A stretch of 64,000 nt of DNA from Lachnospiraceae bacterium (GCA_910574865.1 CAJTDN010000004.1:62001-126000), one strand, 5' to 3'. Counted from the first letter of the stretch, positions 20,541-28,561 are shown. Numbers and translations are program-made. The notes: generated by a model from the letters alone, not told the origin.

Positions 20541-21197
20541 TCAATTGCCGCTGTTCCAGTCCACGTCATAATTTTTCTCGACGGTGAACCTCGTCAGCAT
20601 CTTGTCCTCGGAACCAAATATCAGGCTATAGTCGTATTCCTTGGTCAAATGGGAAAACCACATGTTGTCGTCGCCGGTGAAGTCCGGGAACATTTCCCCG
20701 GCCTTTTCCCGTGAAATCTCGTTGACCGGCACCCCGTTTAGGGAAATCTGCGCGTTGGCCTCCGGATTGTCATAATCCAGGTAAAATTCCAGGTGGGCGA
20801 TTACCGCGTCGCCCATGCGCCTGGTGGCTCGCGTCGTCACCACGGAAATATGGGTGAAAATCGAGTCGGTAATCCAGATGCTGGCCCCGCTGTAGTAGGA
20901 GTTTGGCTCCATTTCCATTTCCGGGTCGATTTCATACTGGGTATACTGGTTGTTCTCGTCCAACTCCGACACCGTAACTTTGAAACCCGCGTCCAGGAGT
21001 GCTTGCACGGTCGTCTCGCCGACGCGAATCTCGGTTTCTCCGATGGAAATCGGGTAAAGCACGTCCGCCGAGCCCTCCGGTGCTTCATCTTGTTTGGAAT
21101 CCGCGTTTTCGTCGTCATTCGAGCCGCAAGCGGCGAGGGAAAGACAAAGGATTAAAATCAGGGCGAGGGATAACCCCTTTTTCAGACACTTTTTCAT
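20541..21197 (-). CDS. Lipoprotein of unknown function
   Basis: 218 residues with a clear lipoprotein signal: MKKCLKKG, a hydrophobic core, then LAAC with the lipidated cysteine at position 24, then an Asp/Glu/Ser linker to about residue 45. The remaining domain is mixed alpha/beta, acidic, with DFTGDDNMWFSHLTKEYDYS near the end. I do not recognise the family. AAGGAGGAC precedes the ATG. Upstream lie three and a half 101-bp hairpin repeats, the nearest starting 24 bases before the start codon. Confidence 0.75.
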   Translation of the reverse strand: MKKCLKKGLSLALILILCLSLAACGSNDDENADSKQDEAPEGSADVLYPISIGETEIRVGETTVQALLDAGFKVTVSELDENNQYTQYEIDPEMEMEPNSYYSGASIWITDSIFTHISVVTTRATRRMGDAVIAHLEFYLDYDNPEANAQISLNGVPVNEISREKAGEMFPDFTGDDNMWFSHLTKEYDYSLIFGSEDKMLTRFTVEKNYDVDWNSGN

Positions 21198-21220
21198 AAA
21201 GCAACGTCCTCCTTACAATG

Positions 21221-21580
21221 AGCACTTGGCACTCGTATTTTGAGTGCCTACGTGCGAATGTAGTTACCTGCAACTTGGCGAGGTGTTTTCGAGCCTAGTG
21301 CAGCGTAACTTCCTTGCTACAAGCACTTGGCACTCGTATTTTGAGTGCCTACGTGCGAATGTAGTTACCTGCAACTTGGCGAGGTGTTTTCGAGCCTAGT
21401 GCAGTGCAACTTCCTTGCTACAAGCACTTGGCACTCGTATTTTGAGTGCCTACGTGCGAATGTAGTTACCTGCAACTTGGCGAGGTATTTTCGAGCCTAG
21501 TGCAGTGCAACTTCCTTGCTACAAGCACTTGGCACTCGTATTTTGAGTGCCTACGTGCGAATGTGGTTAACTGCAACTTC
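21221..21580 (-). repeat. 101-bp tandem repeat with internal hairpins (about 3.6 copies)
   Basis: Copies begin at 21221, 21322, 21423 and 21524, the last cut short about 10 bases before the thiT stop codon. Each unit has a hairpin with outer arms GCAC/GTGC and inner arms GGCACTC/GAGTGCC around an AT-rich loop, then a segment CTTGGCGAGGTGTTTTCGAG and CCTAGTGCAG. Units differ at only a few bases, so the amplification is recent. It fills the space between thiT and the lipoprotein gene, in the leader direction of the latter. No ORF is likely here. Confidence 0.9.
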
Positions 21581-21586
21581 TTTATA

Positions 21587-22156
21587 TCAGGCTTTCGTCT
21601 GTGCCTTTACGAGTTGCATGGCTTTCATGACCGGGGGTAGCGAAATAATAATTAAGGTAATGATGCCTTCCACTCCCAGATACGAACCTTGGTATGCGGC
21701 CGAATACGCGAGCGGATGCATCCCCTTTGGGGCATAGTCGGCGAAAAAGATGACGCCGGAAAGCGTGGAACAGACGAAACGTCCCAGTACGCCTATGACG
21801 TAGCCGATTTGTAATCCCCATTTCTTGTCATGGAAAAACCCGGATAACCCGAGTGCCCCGAATGCCAGTGGGTAGTCCAGAAGCACCTGCGGGATGCTCA
21901 AAATGTACGGGTCGATAAAAAACTGTAACAAGCCGTAGGCGACACCGGTCAATAGTCCGTATTTGGGGCCGAACCAGTATCCAATCAGGCAAATAAACAG
22001 CATGGACATCAAAGTAATAGAACCGCCCATCGGCATCTCCCATAGCTTAATGTAGGAGGTGACGGTCGCGAGGGCGATTGCCGCCGCCGAAAATACAAGT
22101 TTTTTTACCGCGGACATGGAAGTGCCGCGGGTCGTGCTAATCGTGGTCATATTCAT
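21587..22156 (-). CDS. thiT: Thiamine ECF transporter S component
   Basis: 189 residues with six membrane helices. This is the thiamine-binding S component that works with a shared ECF module encoded elsewhere. Start ATG at 22156 has AAGGAAGGAG directly upstream and follows the riboswitch; longer upstream frames would run through the aptamer. ThiT-like segments are MSMLFICLIGYWFGPKYG, LLQFFIDPYILSIPQVLLDY and FFADYAPKG. Control by TPP is expected from the riboswitch. The last tandem-repeat copy reaches almost to its stop codon. Confidence 0.92.
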   Translation of the reverse strand: MNMTTISTTRGTSMSAVKKLVFSAAAIALATVTSYIKLWEMPMGGSITLMSMLFICLIGYWFGPKYGLLTGVAYGLLQFFIDPYILSIPQVLLDYPLAFGALGLSGFFHDKKWGLQIGYVIGVLGRFVCSTLSGVIFFADYAPKGMHPLAYSAAYQGSYLGVEGIITLIIISLPPVMKAMQLVKAQTKA

Positions 22157-22160
22157 TTTC

Positions 22161-22373
22161 TCCTTCCTTACGCCGGCATTATCCGGATCAAGTTCCGTGC
22201 GACTTTGCGAGTGCCACCCGCGGTAACTGTCAAGGCCGTGGAAGCCTTTCACCTGCCGCTTGCAAAAACAAAGTCGTACAAGGGTCTGTGTAAATACACA
22301 TCTCAGCCATGTGTGGAATTGCCCGAATGGGTCTGCCAATGTGGCATGTCCTGGCAATCCTTAGCGCCCCAAT
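22161..22373 (-). promoter_or_regulatory. TPP riboswitch with an inserted structured domain
   Basis: On the minus strand the conserved pieces appear in order: GGGGCGC, a long P3 arm, GGCTGAGA (about 22309-22316), ACCCTT (22280-22285), then GAACTTGATCCGGATAATGC and CGGCGTAAGG, ending before the thiT ribosome site. Between ACCCTT and GAACTTGATC, where a few bases are usual, there are about 80 bases closed by a perfect 8-bp stem CGACTTTG/CAAAGTCG (22200-22207, 22269-22276). Confidence 0.85.
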
Positions 22374-22379
22374 GAAAGT

Positions 22380-22408
22380 ATAATAAGTTTTTTGCGATGA
22401 TTTGTCAA
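22380..22408 (-). promoter_or_regulatory. Promoter of the TPP riboswitch-thiT transcript
   Basis: On the minus strand: TTGACA (22403-22408), 17-base spacer, TATTAT (22380-22385). Transcription would start around 22373, at the left edge of the aptamer. Confidence 0.7.
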
Positions 22409-22486
22409 TAATAAGTTTCAAAATAACTGCTATTGTCCTTTTGTCATAAAAAAATAATTTGTTCTAACACATGACGCGACATTGAT

Positions 22487-22530
22487 GGTATAATATGAAC
22501 ACTTGGCGAGGTGTTCCGCGAGCTTAGTGG
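22487..22530 (+). promoter_or_regulatory. Extended -10 promoter followed by a repeat-family copy
   Basis: TGGTATAAT at 22487? to 22494 (TATAAT 22489-22494 with TG one base upstream) makes an extended -10; no good -35 is seen. Immediately after, 22501-22530 is one copy of the CTTGGCGAGGTG...GAGCTTAGTGG repeat element, here in the leader of the GH43-like gene. Confidence 0.5.
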
Positions 22531-22573
22531 TTATGGTACAATAAAAAGTGGAAGAGAAAGGGAGGAGAAAAGC

Positions 22574-23566
22574 ATGGAATTAGAAAAGAATTTATATACT
22601 GGATATTTATATGCATATTTTAGATGGATACGTCCGGGGCAGGATTTGCAGCAGGTGTATTTTGCCCTTAGCCGTGACGGGCTACATTTTGTTCCGTTGA
22701 ACAACAATCGCCCCATAATAGAAGCGACGCTTGGAACAAAAGGCATACGTGATCCGCATATTTTTCGTTCTGAATTAGATGGAAAATTTTATTTGCTAGG
22801 CACGGATCTTGATGCTAATAAATGTAAGTGGCATGAATACATGGCTTATGGCAGCAAGTCCATGTCGATATGGCAATCGGACAACCTCGTGGACTGGGGG
22901 GAGCAAAGTCTGGCTGTCATAGCGGATGAAACAATCGGCTGTGTTTGGGCTCCAAAGGTGTGTTTTGATAAAGAACAAAACAAATATGCCATGTTTTTTT
23001 CCGGCAGCGAGGCGGGCACGACAAATCTGAAAGTATGGTATGTTTACACCAGTGATTTTGTATCCTTTACAAAACCGAGAGTATTGATTGACAAGAAGGA
23101 AAATACGTCCAAGGCAAAATGGGGGAAGATTGGGTTTGCAAAAAAGTGGATTACGTTTATTGATTCGACCACGGTGCCCGTGGAGGGTTCCTATTATCGG
23201 TTTACTAAAAACGAGGTTTTGAAAACGATACAATGTGAGACAAGCAATCATGTCATTGCTGATTATACCATGGTGGAGCCCTTGGTGGCCGGCGAGCGAG
23301 GAGTTGAAGGGCCTTGTGTCTATAACCTGATTGAACAGGACAAATGGATATTGCTGCTGGATGGCCATTTGGGGCCGAATAGCGGAAAGGGTTATTTTCC
23401 GTTGAGTGCATCGACGCAAGAACTGAAGAAAGGCATCTTCCATCGCCTTTCAGAAAAAGATTATACTTTCCCGGAAGGATGTAAACATGGTTCGGTAATG
23501 CCGGTGACACAAGACGAGTATGAGCGTTTGCTGCGTAGGTGGCCGAGTGACGTGAATGACAATTAA
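22574..23566 (+). CDS. GH43-like five-bladed beta-propeller protein (putative glycosidase)
   Basis: 330 residues from ATG 22574, chosen for GGGAGGAGAAAAGC before it. The chain has the blade pattern of family 43/arabinanase-like propellers: GIRDPHIFRSELDGKFYLLG (the RDP aspartate motif), CVWAPKVCFDKEQNKYAMFF, and GVEGPCVYNLIEQDKWILLLD (the EGP glutamate motif). No signal peptide is visible, so it is probably cytoplasmic or works on imported oligosaccharides. Low GC compared with the housekeeping genes. A GH32 pseudogene faces it from the other strand, so this may be an eroding sugar-use island. Exact substrate unknown. Confidence 0.7.
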   Translation: MELEKNLYTGYLYAYFRWIRPGQDLQQVYFALSRDGLHFVPLNNNRPIIEATLGTKGIRDPHIFRSELDGKFYLLGTDLDANKCKWHEYMAYGSKSMSIWQSDNLVDWGEQSLAVIADETIGCVWAPKVCFDKEQNKYAMFFSGSEAGTTNLKVWYVYTSDFVSFTKPRVLIDKKENTSKAKWGKIGFAKKWITFIDSTTVPVEGSYYRFTKNEVLKTIQCETSNHVIADYTMVEPLVAGERGVEGPCVYNLIEQDKWILLLDGHLGPNSGKGYFPLSASTQELKKGIFHRLSEKDYTFPEGCKHGSVMPVTQDEYERLLRRWPSDVNDN

Positions 23567-23567
23567 A

Positions 23568-23995
23568 AACACTTTCGGGTCGCGGAAACTATATGAAAAC
23601 GCGTCATTAGTTTTTCGGATGATTTCCGTCTCATGCATAAAATGGATGCCGTCCGCCGACGTGACCATGGTCTGGTATGTACGGTATCCTTTTCCGTGTC
23701 CTCCGGCGGACCGAAGGGCCTGGTGAGATAAAACACGATTTTGTCATCAAGTGCCACCGCGCTGCCGGAAAAAGCCCCGCCTTTTTATTCCTGGCGTTTA
23801 AGATTTCTGGCTGGGGTTCTAAGACATGGGGAAGGTGCACCTGGTGGAGTAAATCCTTGCTCGCCGCATGTCCCCAGTACATGTGCCCCCATTCTTGCGC
23901 GTGCGGGTTCGCCCGATAATATGGTAGTATCCTTTATAATAGCGGAGTCCGTTTGGGTCATGGGGCAGCGGGGCGCTGGAGAAGAAACATAATTT
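23568..23995 (-). pseudogene. Broken GH32 (sucrase/inulinase-type) gene fragment
   Basis: Read on the minus strand, family 32 motifs occur in order but in different frames. HDPNGLRYYKG (the DPNG nucleophile region) is followed by WGHMYWGHAASKDLLH, LEPQPEIL, VALDDKIVFYLTRPFG, then TSADGIHF and FSYSFRDPKVF (the RDP motif). At least two frameshifts and loss of everything after RDP are needed to explain this. About 140 of the usual 450 or more residues remain. It ends next to the stop of the GH43-like gene. Confidence 0.8.
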
Positions 23996-23999
23996 CTCG

Positions 24000-24341
24000 G
24001 TGGACTATTTTGAGGTGCGTGAGTTGTTTGAGCAAAACGGCGTGAGAATCATATCGGAAGCAAAATTCACAAATAAAGACGGGGAGAAAGAAATCAGCGT
24101 TTCGGACGTGTATGACTCTTTGTCCGTCAATGGTTTCATGATGGATTATACGATGTACGGCGTGTATGCGGATGTCGGGAGAAGCGCCCTTCTTGACATG
24201 GAGATTCAGGAGGACGGGTTGGAGGAATATGACATTGCAAACGTGTCCGATATTACCGAAGCCTCAATATTGTTGGAAATAGAGGATGAGAATTATAATA
24301 CAATTGCAGAACCGAAAGTAAAAATTGAGTTCGGACAATGA
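24000..24341 (+). CDS. Orphan acidic protein, possibly a truncated C-terminal domain
   Basis: 113 residues from a GTG start with a weak ribosome site (GGAGAAGAA, about 12 bases upstream). Mixed beta-rich sequence ending in a run of acidic strands (EASILLEIEDENY) without signal peptide or known motif. It lies right behind the 5' end of the GH32 pseudogene and may itself be the remaining 3' part of a larger secreted-protein gene. I do not recognise the family. A terminator begins seven bases after its stop. Confidence 0.5.
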   Translation: MDYFEVRELFEQNGVRIISEAKFTNKDGEKEISVSDVYDSLSVNGFMMDYTMYGVYADVGRSALLDMEIQEDGLEEYDIANVSDITEASILLEIEDENYNTIAEPKVKIEFGQ

Positions 24342-24347
24342 AGGAGC

Positions 24348-24388
24348 AAATAGCATTCGACCAGAGATGGCGGGATGCTATTTTTTTG
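24348..24388 (+). terminator. Rho-independent terminator
   Basis: Stem AAATAGCAT/ATGCTATTT (24348-24356, 24375-24383) followed by a run of T to 24387. Confidence 0.8.
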
Positions 24389-24414
24389 AACATTTTCTAT
24401 AATGGATTGCCTTG

Positions 24415-24444
24415 TTGCAAATGAGAATGGTCGTATGTTATACT
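24415..24444 (+). promoter_or_regulatory. Promoter upstream of the response regulator
   Basis: TTGCAA (24415-24420), 18-base spacer, TATACT (24439-24444). A second TATACT occurs near 24569, closer to the gene, with no clear -35, so there may be two start sites. Confidence 0.5.
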
Positions 24445-24603
24445 ACGGTTAATGCAAAACTAAAATCAGGATGTCAGAACGGCCATGGAGGTGCCGGAGG
24501 AAGATTTTTAAGGGGATTCTTTAGAATTTCTTTGGTTTCTCCCGGTTTATTCCTTTAGGAGAGTCCGTTATACTAAAAAAACAGCAAAAGGAGAACGCAC
24601 GTT

Positions 24604-25302
24604 ATGGAAACAAATCACATTTTGGTCGTGGAGGACGACAAGGAAATTCGCGAGGGTATCAAAATCTACCTGCAAAGCCAGGGATACGAGGTATTTCAGG
24701 CCGCCGACGGCATCGAGGGGTTGGAAGTCATGGGACGCGAGGAAATCCACCTGGCCATCGTGGACATCATGATGCCGCGCATGGATGGCATTCACATGAC
24801 GATGAAGCTGCGGGAGAAGTATGACTTCCCGGTCATCATGCTGTCGGCAAAGTCGGAGGAAGTGGATAAGGTGATGGGACTTAATATCGGTGCCGATGAT
24901 TATGTCACGAAGCCTTTCCAGCCGATGGAGTTGATTGCCCGCGTCAACTCCCAATTGCGTCGTTATCGTCGTTTTCTGGAGAAGCTGGAACCCAAGGAGA
25001 ACGTGCACGTCATTGGCGGGCTGGAACTGAACGAGGATACGATTGAGGTGTCGGTGGACGGGAAGCCGGTGAAGGTGACGCCGATCGAGTACAAGATTCT
25101 ATTACTTTTGATGAAGCATCCGGGGCGCGTGTTCTCTGCTGAGGAAATCTATGAACGAGTCTGGCAGGAGCGGGCAATCAGCACGGACACCATTATGGTG
25201 CACGTGCGCAACATCCGTGAGAAAATCGAGCTGGACCCCAAAAATCCAAAATATTTGAAGGTGGTGTGGGGAGTTGGATACAAAATTGAAAAACAGCCCT
25301 GA
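24604..25302 (+). CDS. OmpR/PhoB-type response regulator
   Basis: 232 residues. Receiver domain 1-120 with acidic pocket D11/D12, phospho-acceptor D54 (AIVDIMMPRMDG) and lysine in DDYVTKPF. The C-terminal winged-helix DNA-binding domain (about 138-232) ends GVGYKIEKQ. AAAGGAGAACGCACGTT precedes ATG. The downstream histidine kinase overlaps its end by 29 bases, so the two are a cognate pair. Target genes cannot be inferred. Confidence 0.93.
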   Translation: METNHILVVEDDKEIREGIKIYLQSQGYEVFQAADGIEGLEVMGREEIHLAIVDIMMPRMDGIHMTMKLREKYDFPVIMLSAKSEEVDKVMGLNIGADDYVTKPFQPMELIARVNSQLRRYRRFLEKLEPKENVHVIGGLELNEDTIEVSVDGKPVKVTPIEYKILLLLMKHPGRVFSAEEIYERVWQERAISTDTIMVHVRNIREKIELDPKNPKYLKVVWGVGYKIEKQP

Positions 25303-27808
25303 CTGGAAGTGGGAAGGGAAGAAGCTCGTGGAGAAGGCGGGGGCGAGCCGCAACTTTATTTATGTCGCCATAGCCATGTTGCTTCTTTACGCGGCTTGTA
25401 ACATGGTCGTTTCCTACCCGGGGTACGTAAACAGCATCGACCGCGAGGCGACGGAGCAACAGTACCAGGAAGGCCAGCTGGTTGACATCGTCCGTACCAT
25501 GATGAGGGGGACCATGTTCCTTTCCGCGCAGGTAAACGAGCGGGCGGAAAATGAGATGACCTATAAAACCGTCATGGAAAGTTATGGAGAGGATGATTTT
25601 TTCTTGTTGAAAAAATTTCTTTCTTATGAGATTACGGACGAGAAGGGCGAAGTGAGAGTGTCCACCTTGGGCGGGGACGCGCAAGGGGAGCTTTTGGCGG
25701 GGGCGGATTCTTACGCGTTGTATGTGAGGTTTGCGTATGACGAATATGGCGAACTTCGGTCGGTGGATGTGACGGGCGGGGCGGTAGACAAGGAATTGCA
25801 GAACGGGTTGGAACAGATGTGCTATTCGTATGACACCGAGATTTCGGGGCTGAAAACGGAGATTCGCATGCCGGAGAATGTGGTGGCCGTTTATGCGATA
25901 TCGCAACAGTCGTTGGAGGAATATTTGGAATTGACGAGGGAAGACGAGGTTTACGGCTATTCGACGCATGCGATAAACGATGACGAGACGGGGAACCTTA
26001 TCGAGTTCTACTTGGACGGTTTGTCCAACCGTATGTACGCGTGGGCGATATTCATCGTGCTGGTGGCCCTTTTGATTCCGTTCAACAAGGCGTGGGACAT
26101 CAGCAGGGAAGGCATTTTCTCCGTTTGCCTGGAAGCGGTGCTGGCCGTTTGGTTTTTCATCTCGCTTTTTGCGAACGCGTTTACGTACAGCGTTTTGATG
26201 CCTGCATTGCAGGTTCAGGCAAATTATTCGGGTAACGGAATCGTGCGGCTTTTCAGGGCGGGACGTTTGTATGACGTGTTCCTGAACATGTTTATTTGGT
26301 TTTTGCTGTTCGCGGCCGTGTACTGGTCGGCAACCTGCCTGCGCGCCGTGTTCACGATGCGGGGCGATTATTTCCGCCAACGAGTCTGGTGCATCCGCAA
26401 ATTCCGCAGTTGGAGGATACAAAAGGCGGAGCATAAGCGGGCGGTGGCCGAGGGGCGCGCGCAAAAGCAGCGGTTCAGCCTGAGAAGGTGCCTGAAAAGC
26501 TGGATGGACGGGATCCAAGGATGTTTCCTGAACGTTTATGACACGCTTTTGCACATTGACTTCCAAAACCGTACGAACCGCACGATACTGACCATTGTCG
26601 TCATCAATTTCTTCGTGTTGCTGGCCATTACGTGGCTTTGGTTCTACGGCGTGTTCGCACTGTTGGTTTACTCGGTACTTTTGTTCTATTTCCTGCGGCG
26701 TTATTTTGATGACATCCGCATGAAGTACACGTTGCTTTTAAAGTCCACCAACCAGCTGGCGGCGGGCAACTTGGACGTGGAGATTGAAGGTGACTTCGGG
26801 ATTTACAACCCGGTAAAGGATGAATTGAAAAAAATCCAGGCCGGTTTTCAGCGGGCGGTGCAGAAAGAAGTCAAGAGCGAACGCATGAAGACGGAGCTGA
26901 TTACGAACGTTTCGCATGACTTGAAGACGCCGCTGACGGCAATCATTACTTATGTCGATTTGCTTAAGGGCGAGCCAAACGAGCGGAAGCGGGAGGAGTA
27001 CTTGGCGATTTTGGATCGGAAGTCGCAGCGGCTGAAGGTACTGATAGAGGACTTGTTTGAAATCAGCAAGGCCGCCAGCGGGACGGTGACGCTTGACTTG
27101 ATGAACGTGGACATCGTCGGCCTGCTCAAGCAGGTGGTGTTTGAAAACGAAGACAAAATCAAGGTGGCGGACGTGAAGTTCCGTTGGAGGCTTCCGGACG
27201 AGAAAGTGGTCATGGCCCTGGACAGCCAGAAGACGTACCGCATCTTTGAAAACCTGGTCGTCAACATCACGAAGTACGCGCTCCCCGGCACGCGGGCCTA
27301 CATCGACATGCAGGCGTCGGAGAGGGAAGTGTCCATCATCATGAAAAACGTCTCGGCAATCGAGATGGATTTTAACACGGACGAGATTACCGACCGCTTC
27401 GTACGCGGCGACGCTTCACGCAACGCGGAAGGATCGGGGTTGGGGCTGGCAATCGTCAAGAGCTTCACGGAGCTGCAGAAAGGGACGCTTAAAATCACGA
27501 CGGAGGCCGACTTGTTCAAGATTTGCGTCACATTGCCAAGGCAGCTCGTGGAACCGGAACAGATGATGGAGTCCGTGCAGGAGACGGCGCGGAAAGTGGA
27601 TTCGGAGTGGAGAGAAGAGTCCGCGCCGGTGATGGATTCGGGCTGGAAGGAAGAAACGGCGCCGGTGATGGCCTTGGATTGGAAGGAAGGGGCCGTGCGG
27701 GAAGAGGACTCGGAATGGAAGGAAGAAACCGTGGCGGAGACGGTGCGGGAAATGAGGATGGAAATAGCCAGGGAAATTGGTTTGGATAACGTGGAGGGTG
27801 CGTCTTGA
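25274..27808 (+). CDS. Large multi-pass sensor histidine kinase
   Basis: 844 residues from TTG 25274 (MDTKLKNS); GTG 25328 with GGGAAGGGAAG is an alternative start. One membrane helix (about 27-45) precedes a sensor region of about 200 residues. Then come several helices (about 255-305, 335-370, 435-480), a HAMP-like linker, and a DHp domain with H548 in TNVSHDLKTPLTAI. The ATPase domain has an altered N-box (NLVVNITKYA) and an intact G-box (GSGLGLAIVKSF). After the kinase core the tail (about 755-835) holds imperfect repeats built on a D/W-x-E-E pattern such as DSGWKEETAPVM and DSEWKEETVAE. The last codons form the terminator stem. Confidence 0.9.
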   Translation: MDTKLKNSPDWKWEGKKLVEKAGASRNFIYVAIAMLLLYAACNMVVSYPGYVNSIDREATEQQYQEGQLVDIVRTMMRGTMFLSAQVNERAENEMTYKTVMESYGEDDFFLLKKFLSYEITDEKGEVRVSTLGGDAQGELLAGADSYALYVRFAYDEYGELRSVDVTGGAVDKELQNGLEQMCYSYDTEISGLKTEIRMPENVVAVYAISQQSLEEYLELTREDEVYGYSTHAINDDETGNLIEFYLDGLSNRMYAWAIFIVLVALLIPFNKAWDISREGIFSVCLEAVLAVWFFISLFANAFTYSVLMPALQVQANYSGNGIVRLFRAGRLYDVFLNMFIWFLLFAAVYWSATCLRAVFTMRGDYFRQRVWCIRKFRSWRIQKAEHKRAVAEGRAQKQRFSLRRCLKSWMDGIQGCFLNVYDTLLHIDFQNRTNRTILTIVVINFFVLLAITWLWFYGVFALLVYSVLLFYFLRRYFDDIRMKYTLLLKSTNQLAAGNLDVEIEGDFGIYNPVKDELKKIQAGFQRAVQKEVKSERMKTELITNVSHDLKTPLTAIITYVDLLKGEPNERKREEYLAILDRKSQRLKVLIEDLFEISKAASGTVTLDLMNVDIVGLLKQVVFENEDKIKVADVKFRWRLPDEKVVMALDSQKTYRIFENLVVNITKYALPGTRAYIDMQASEREVSIIMKNVSAIEMDFNTDEITDRFVRGDASRNAEGSGLGLAIVKSFTELQKGTLKITTEADLFKICVTLPRQLVEPEQMMESVQETARKVDSEWREESAPVMDSGWKEETAPVMALDWKEGAVREEDSEWKEETVAETVREMRMEIAREIGLDNVEGAS

Positions 27809-27820
27809 CGCACCCTTTTT
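27796..27820 (+). terminator. Terminator overlapping the kinase stop codon
   Basis: Stem GGGTGCGT/ACGCACCC (27796-27803, 27808-27815) with five T residues after it. The kinase stop codon lies at the loop and second arm (27806-27808), so coding and terminator sequence are merged. Confidence 0.85.
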
Positions 27821-27869
27821 CCATTTGTGCATATAGTAAGGTATATTTTTAAAATTAGGAAGTGCGAAC

Positions 27870-28250
27870 ATGAGCCTGAAACTGCCTTTTTACATGGCAT
27901 ATCCGATGCCTTTTGCATACGATGACGAGCGCGTGGAACGCCGCGATTATGAATACATGAAAAGCCTTTATCCAGAAACGGCAAAGAAGCTCCTTCCTTT
28001 TATCGAGGAGGAATGTGACCGTTGCGAATGCCCTTGCAGCATGATGTACGACGAGTATCCGGATCGCCTGCAGCTTCGGATGATGTGCGGAAGAATTTGC
28101 GACAAGGCCAGAAAAGAATTGAAATTCGACATGGAAAAGGAAAAAGCGCTGGATGACAGGTGGCTTGGGGAATTGGCGGAAGTCATGCTGTACCAGGAGT
28201 TATACAAGCGGCGCAGCGACGACAGGAGGACGCGGCGGAAATATTATTAA
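27870..28250 (+). CDS. Conserved Clostridial protein of unknown function
   Basis: 126 residues, soluble and charged. It starts MSLKLPFYMAYPMPFAYDDE and has a Cys cluster ECDRCECPC (about residues 49-57) plus CGRIC (about 74-78) that could bind metal. The last 20 residues are strongly basic (RRSDDRRTRRKYY). The family seems widespread in Lachnospiraceae, but I cannot assign a role. AGGAAGTGCGAAC precedes the ATG. It lies directly after the kinase terminator and has its own short upstream gap. Confidence 0.7.
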   Translation: MSLKLPFYMAYPMPFAYDDERVERRDYEYMKSLYPETAKKLLPFIEEECDRCECPCSMMYDEYPDRLQLRMMCGRICDKARKELKFDMEKEKALDDRWLGELAEVMLYQELYKRRSDDRRTRRKYY

Positions 28251-28561
28251 GAACCGGGGACAGTATTTTGAAGGCGTCGGCCGCCATTTTGGGTGGATGC
28301 CGGCTGGCGGGATGACGGACCGGTACCCGTGGTGAAAAAATGGTTGTATTTTTGGACAAAAGATAGTAGAATAGACAATGTTGCATCGTCGTTAGCGGCA
28401 TCGCGTGTTTTGCCGTACGCGTTCGCATACCCAAGGGTACCCCGTAACGCATGCCCCGATGGGGCGGGCGAACGCTTTGCGTTCAACATGGCATAAAACC
28501 ACGAAGGGGTGCGGCGCGTGGATGAGGGCGGCCTTTGGCCGCCATGACGAAAGAGGACGTT
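28251..28561 (+). other. Gap before aroK with four short hairpins
   Basis: No ORF is likely. It holds short perfect inverted repeats with two- or three-base loops: ACCC/GGGT (28429-28438), GCCCC/GGGGC (28453-28465), GAACGC/GCGTTC (28470-28484) and GGCGGCC/GGCCGCC (28527-28543, loop TTT). The last ends just before the ribosome site. A weak promoter candidate is TTGTAT (28344) with TAGAAT (28367), spacer 17. Confidence 0.5.

Noticed and set aside
21221-21580. CRISPR array
   Set aside because: The 101-bp units are directly joined with no variable spacers and carry long hairpins; there are no cas genes. It is a tandem duplication.
22157-22357. N-terminal extension of ThiT
   Set aside because: The frame is open but runs through the TPP aptamer; the ribosome site is directly before 22156.
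25193-26566. 457-codon minus-strand frame across the response regulator/kinase junction
   Set aside because: Lies over two certain genes; no start signal; His/Arg/Pro-rich shadow sequence.
27523-27789. Gly/Arg/Glu-rich 88-codon frame inside the kinase tail
   Set aside because: It mirrors the repetitive tail of the kinase in another frame; no ribosome site.
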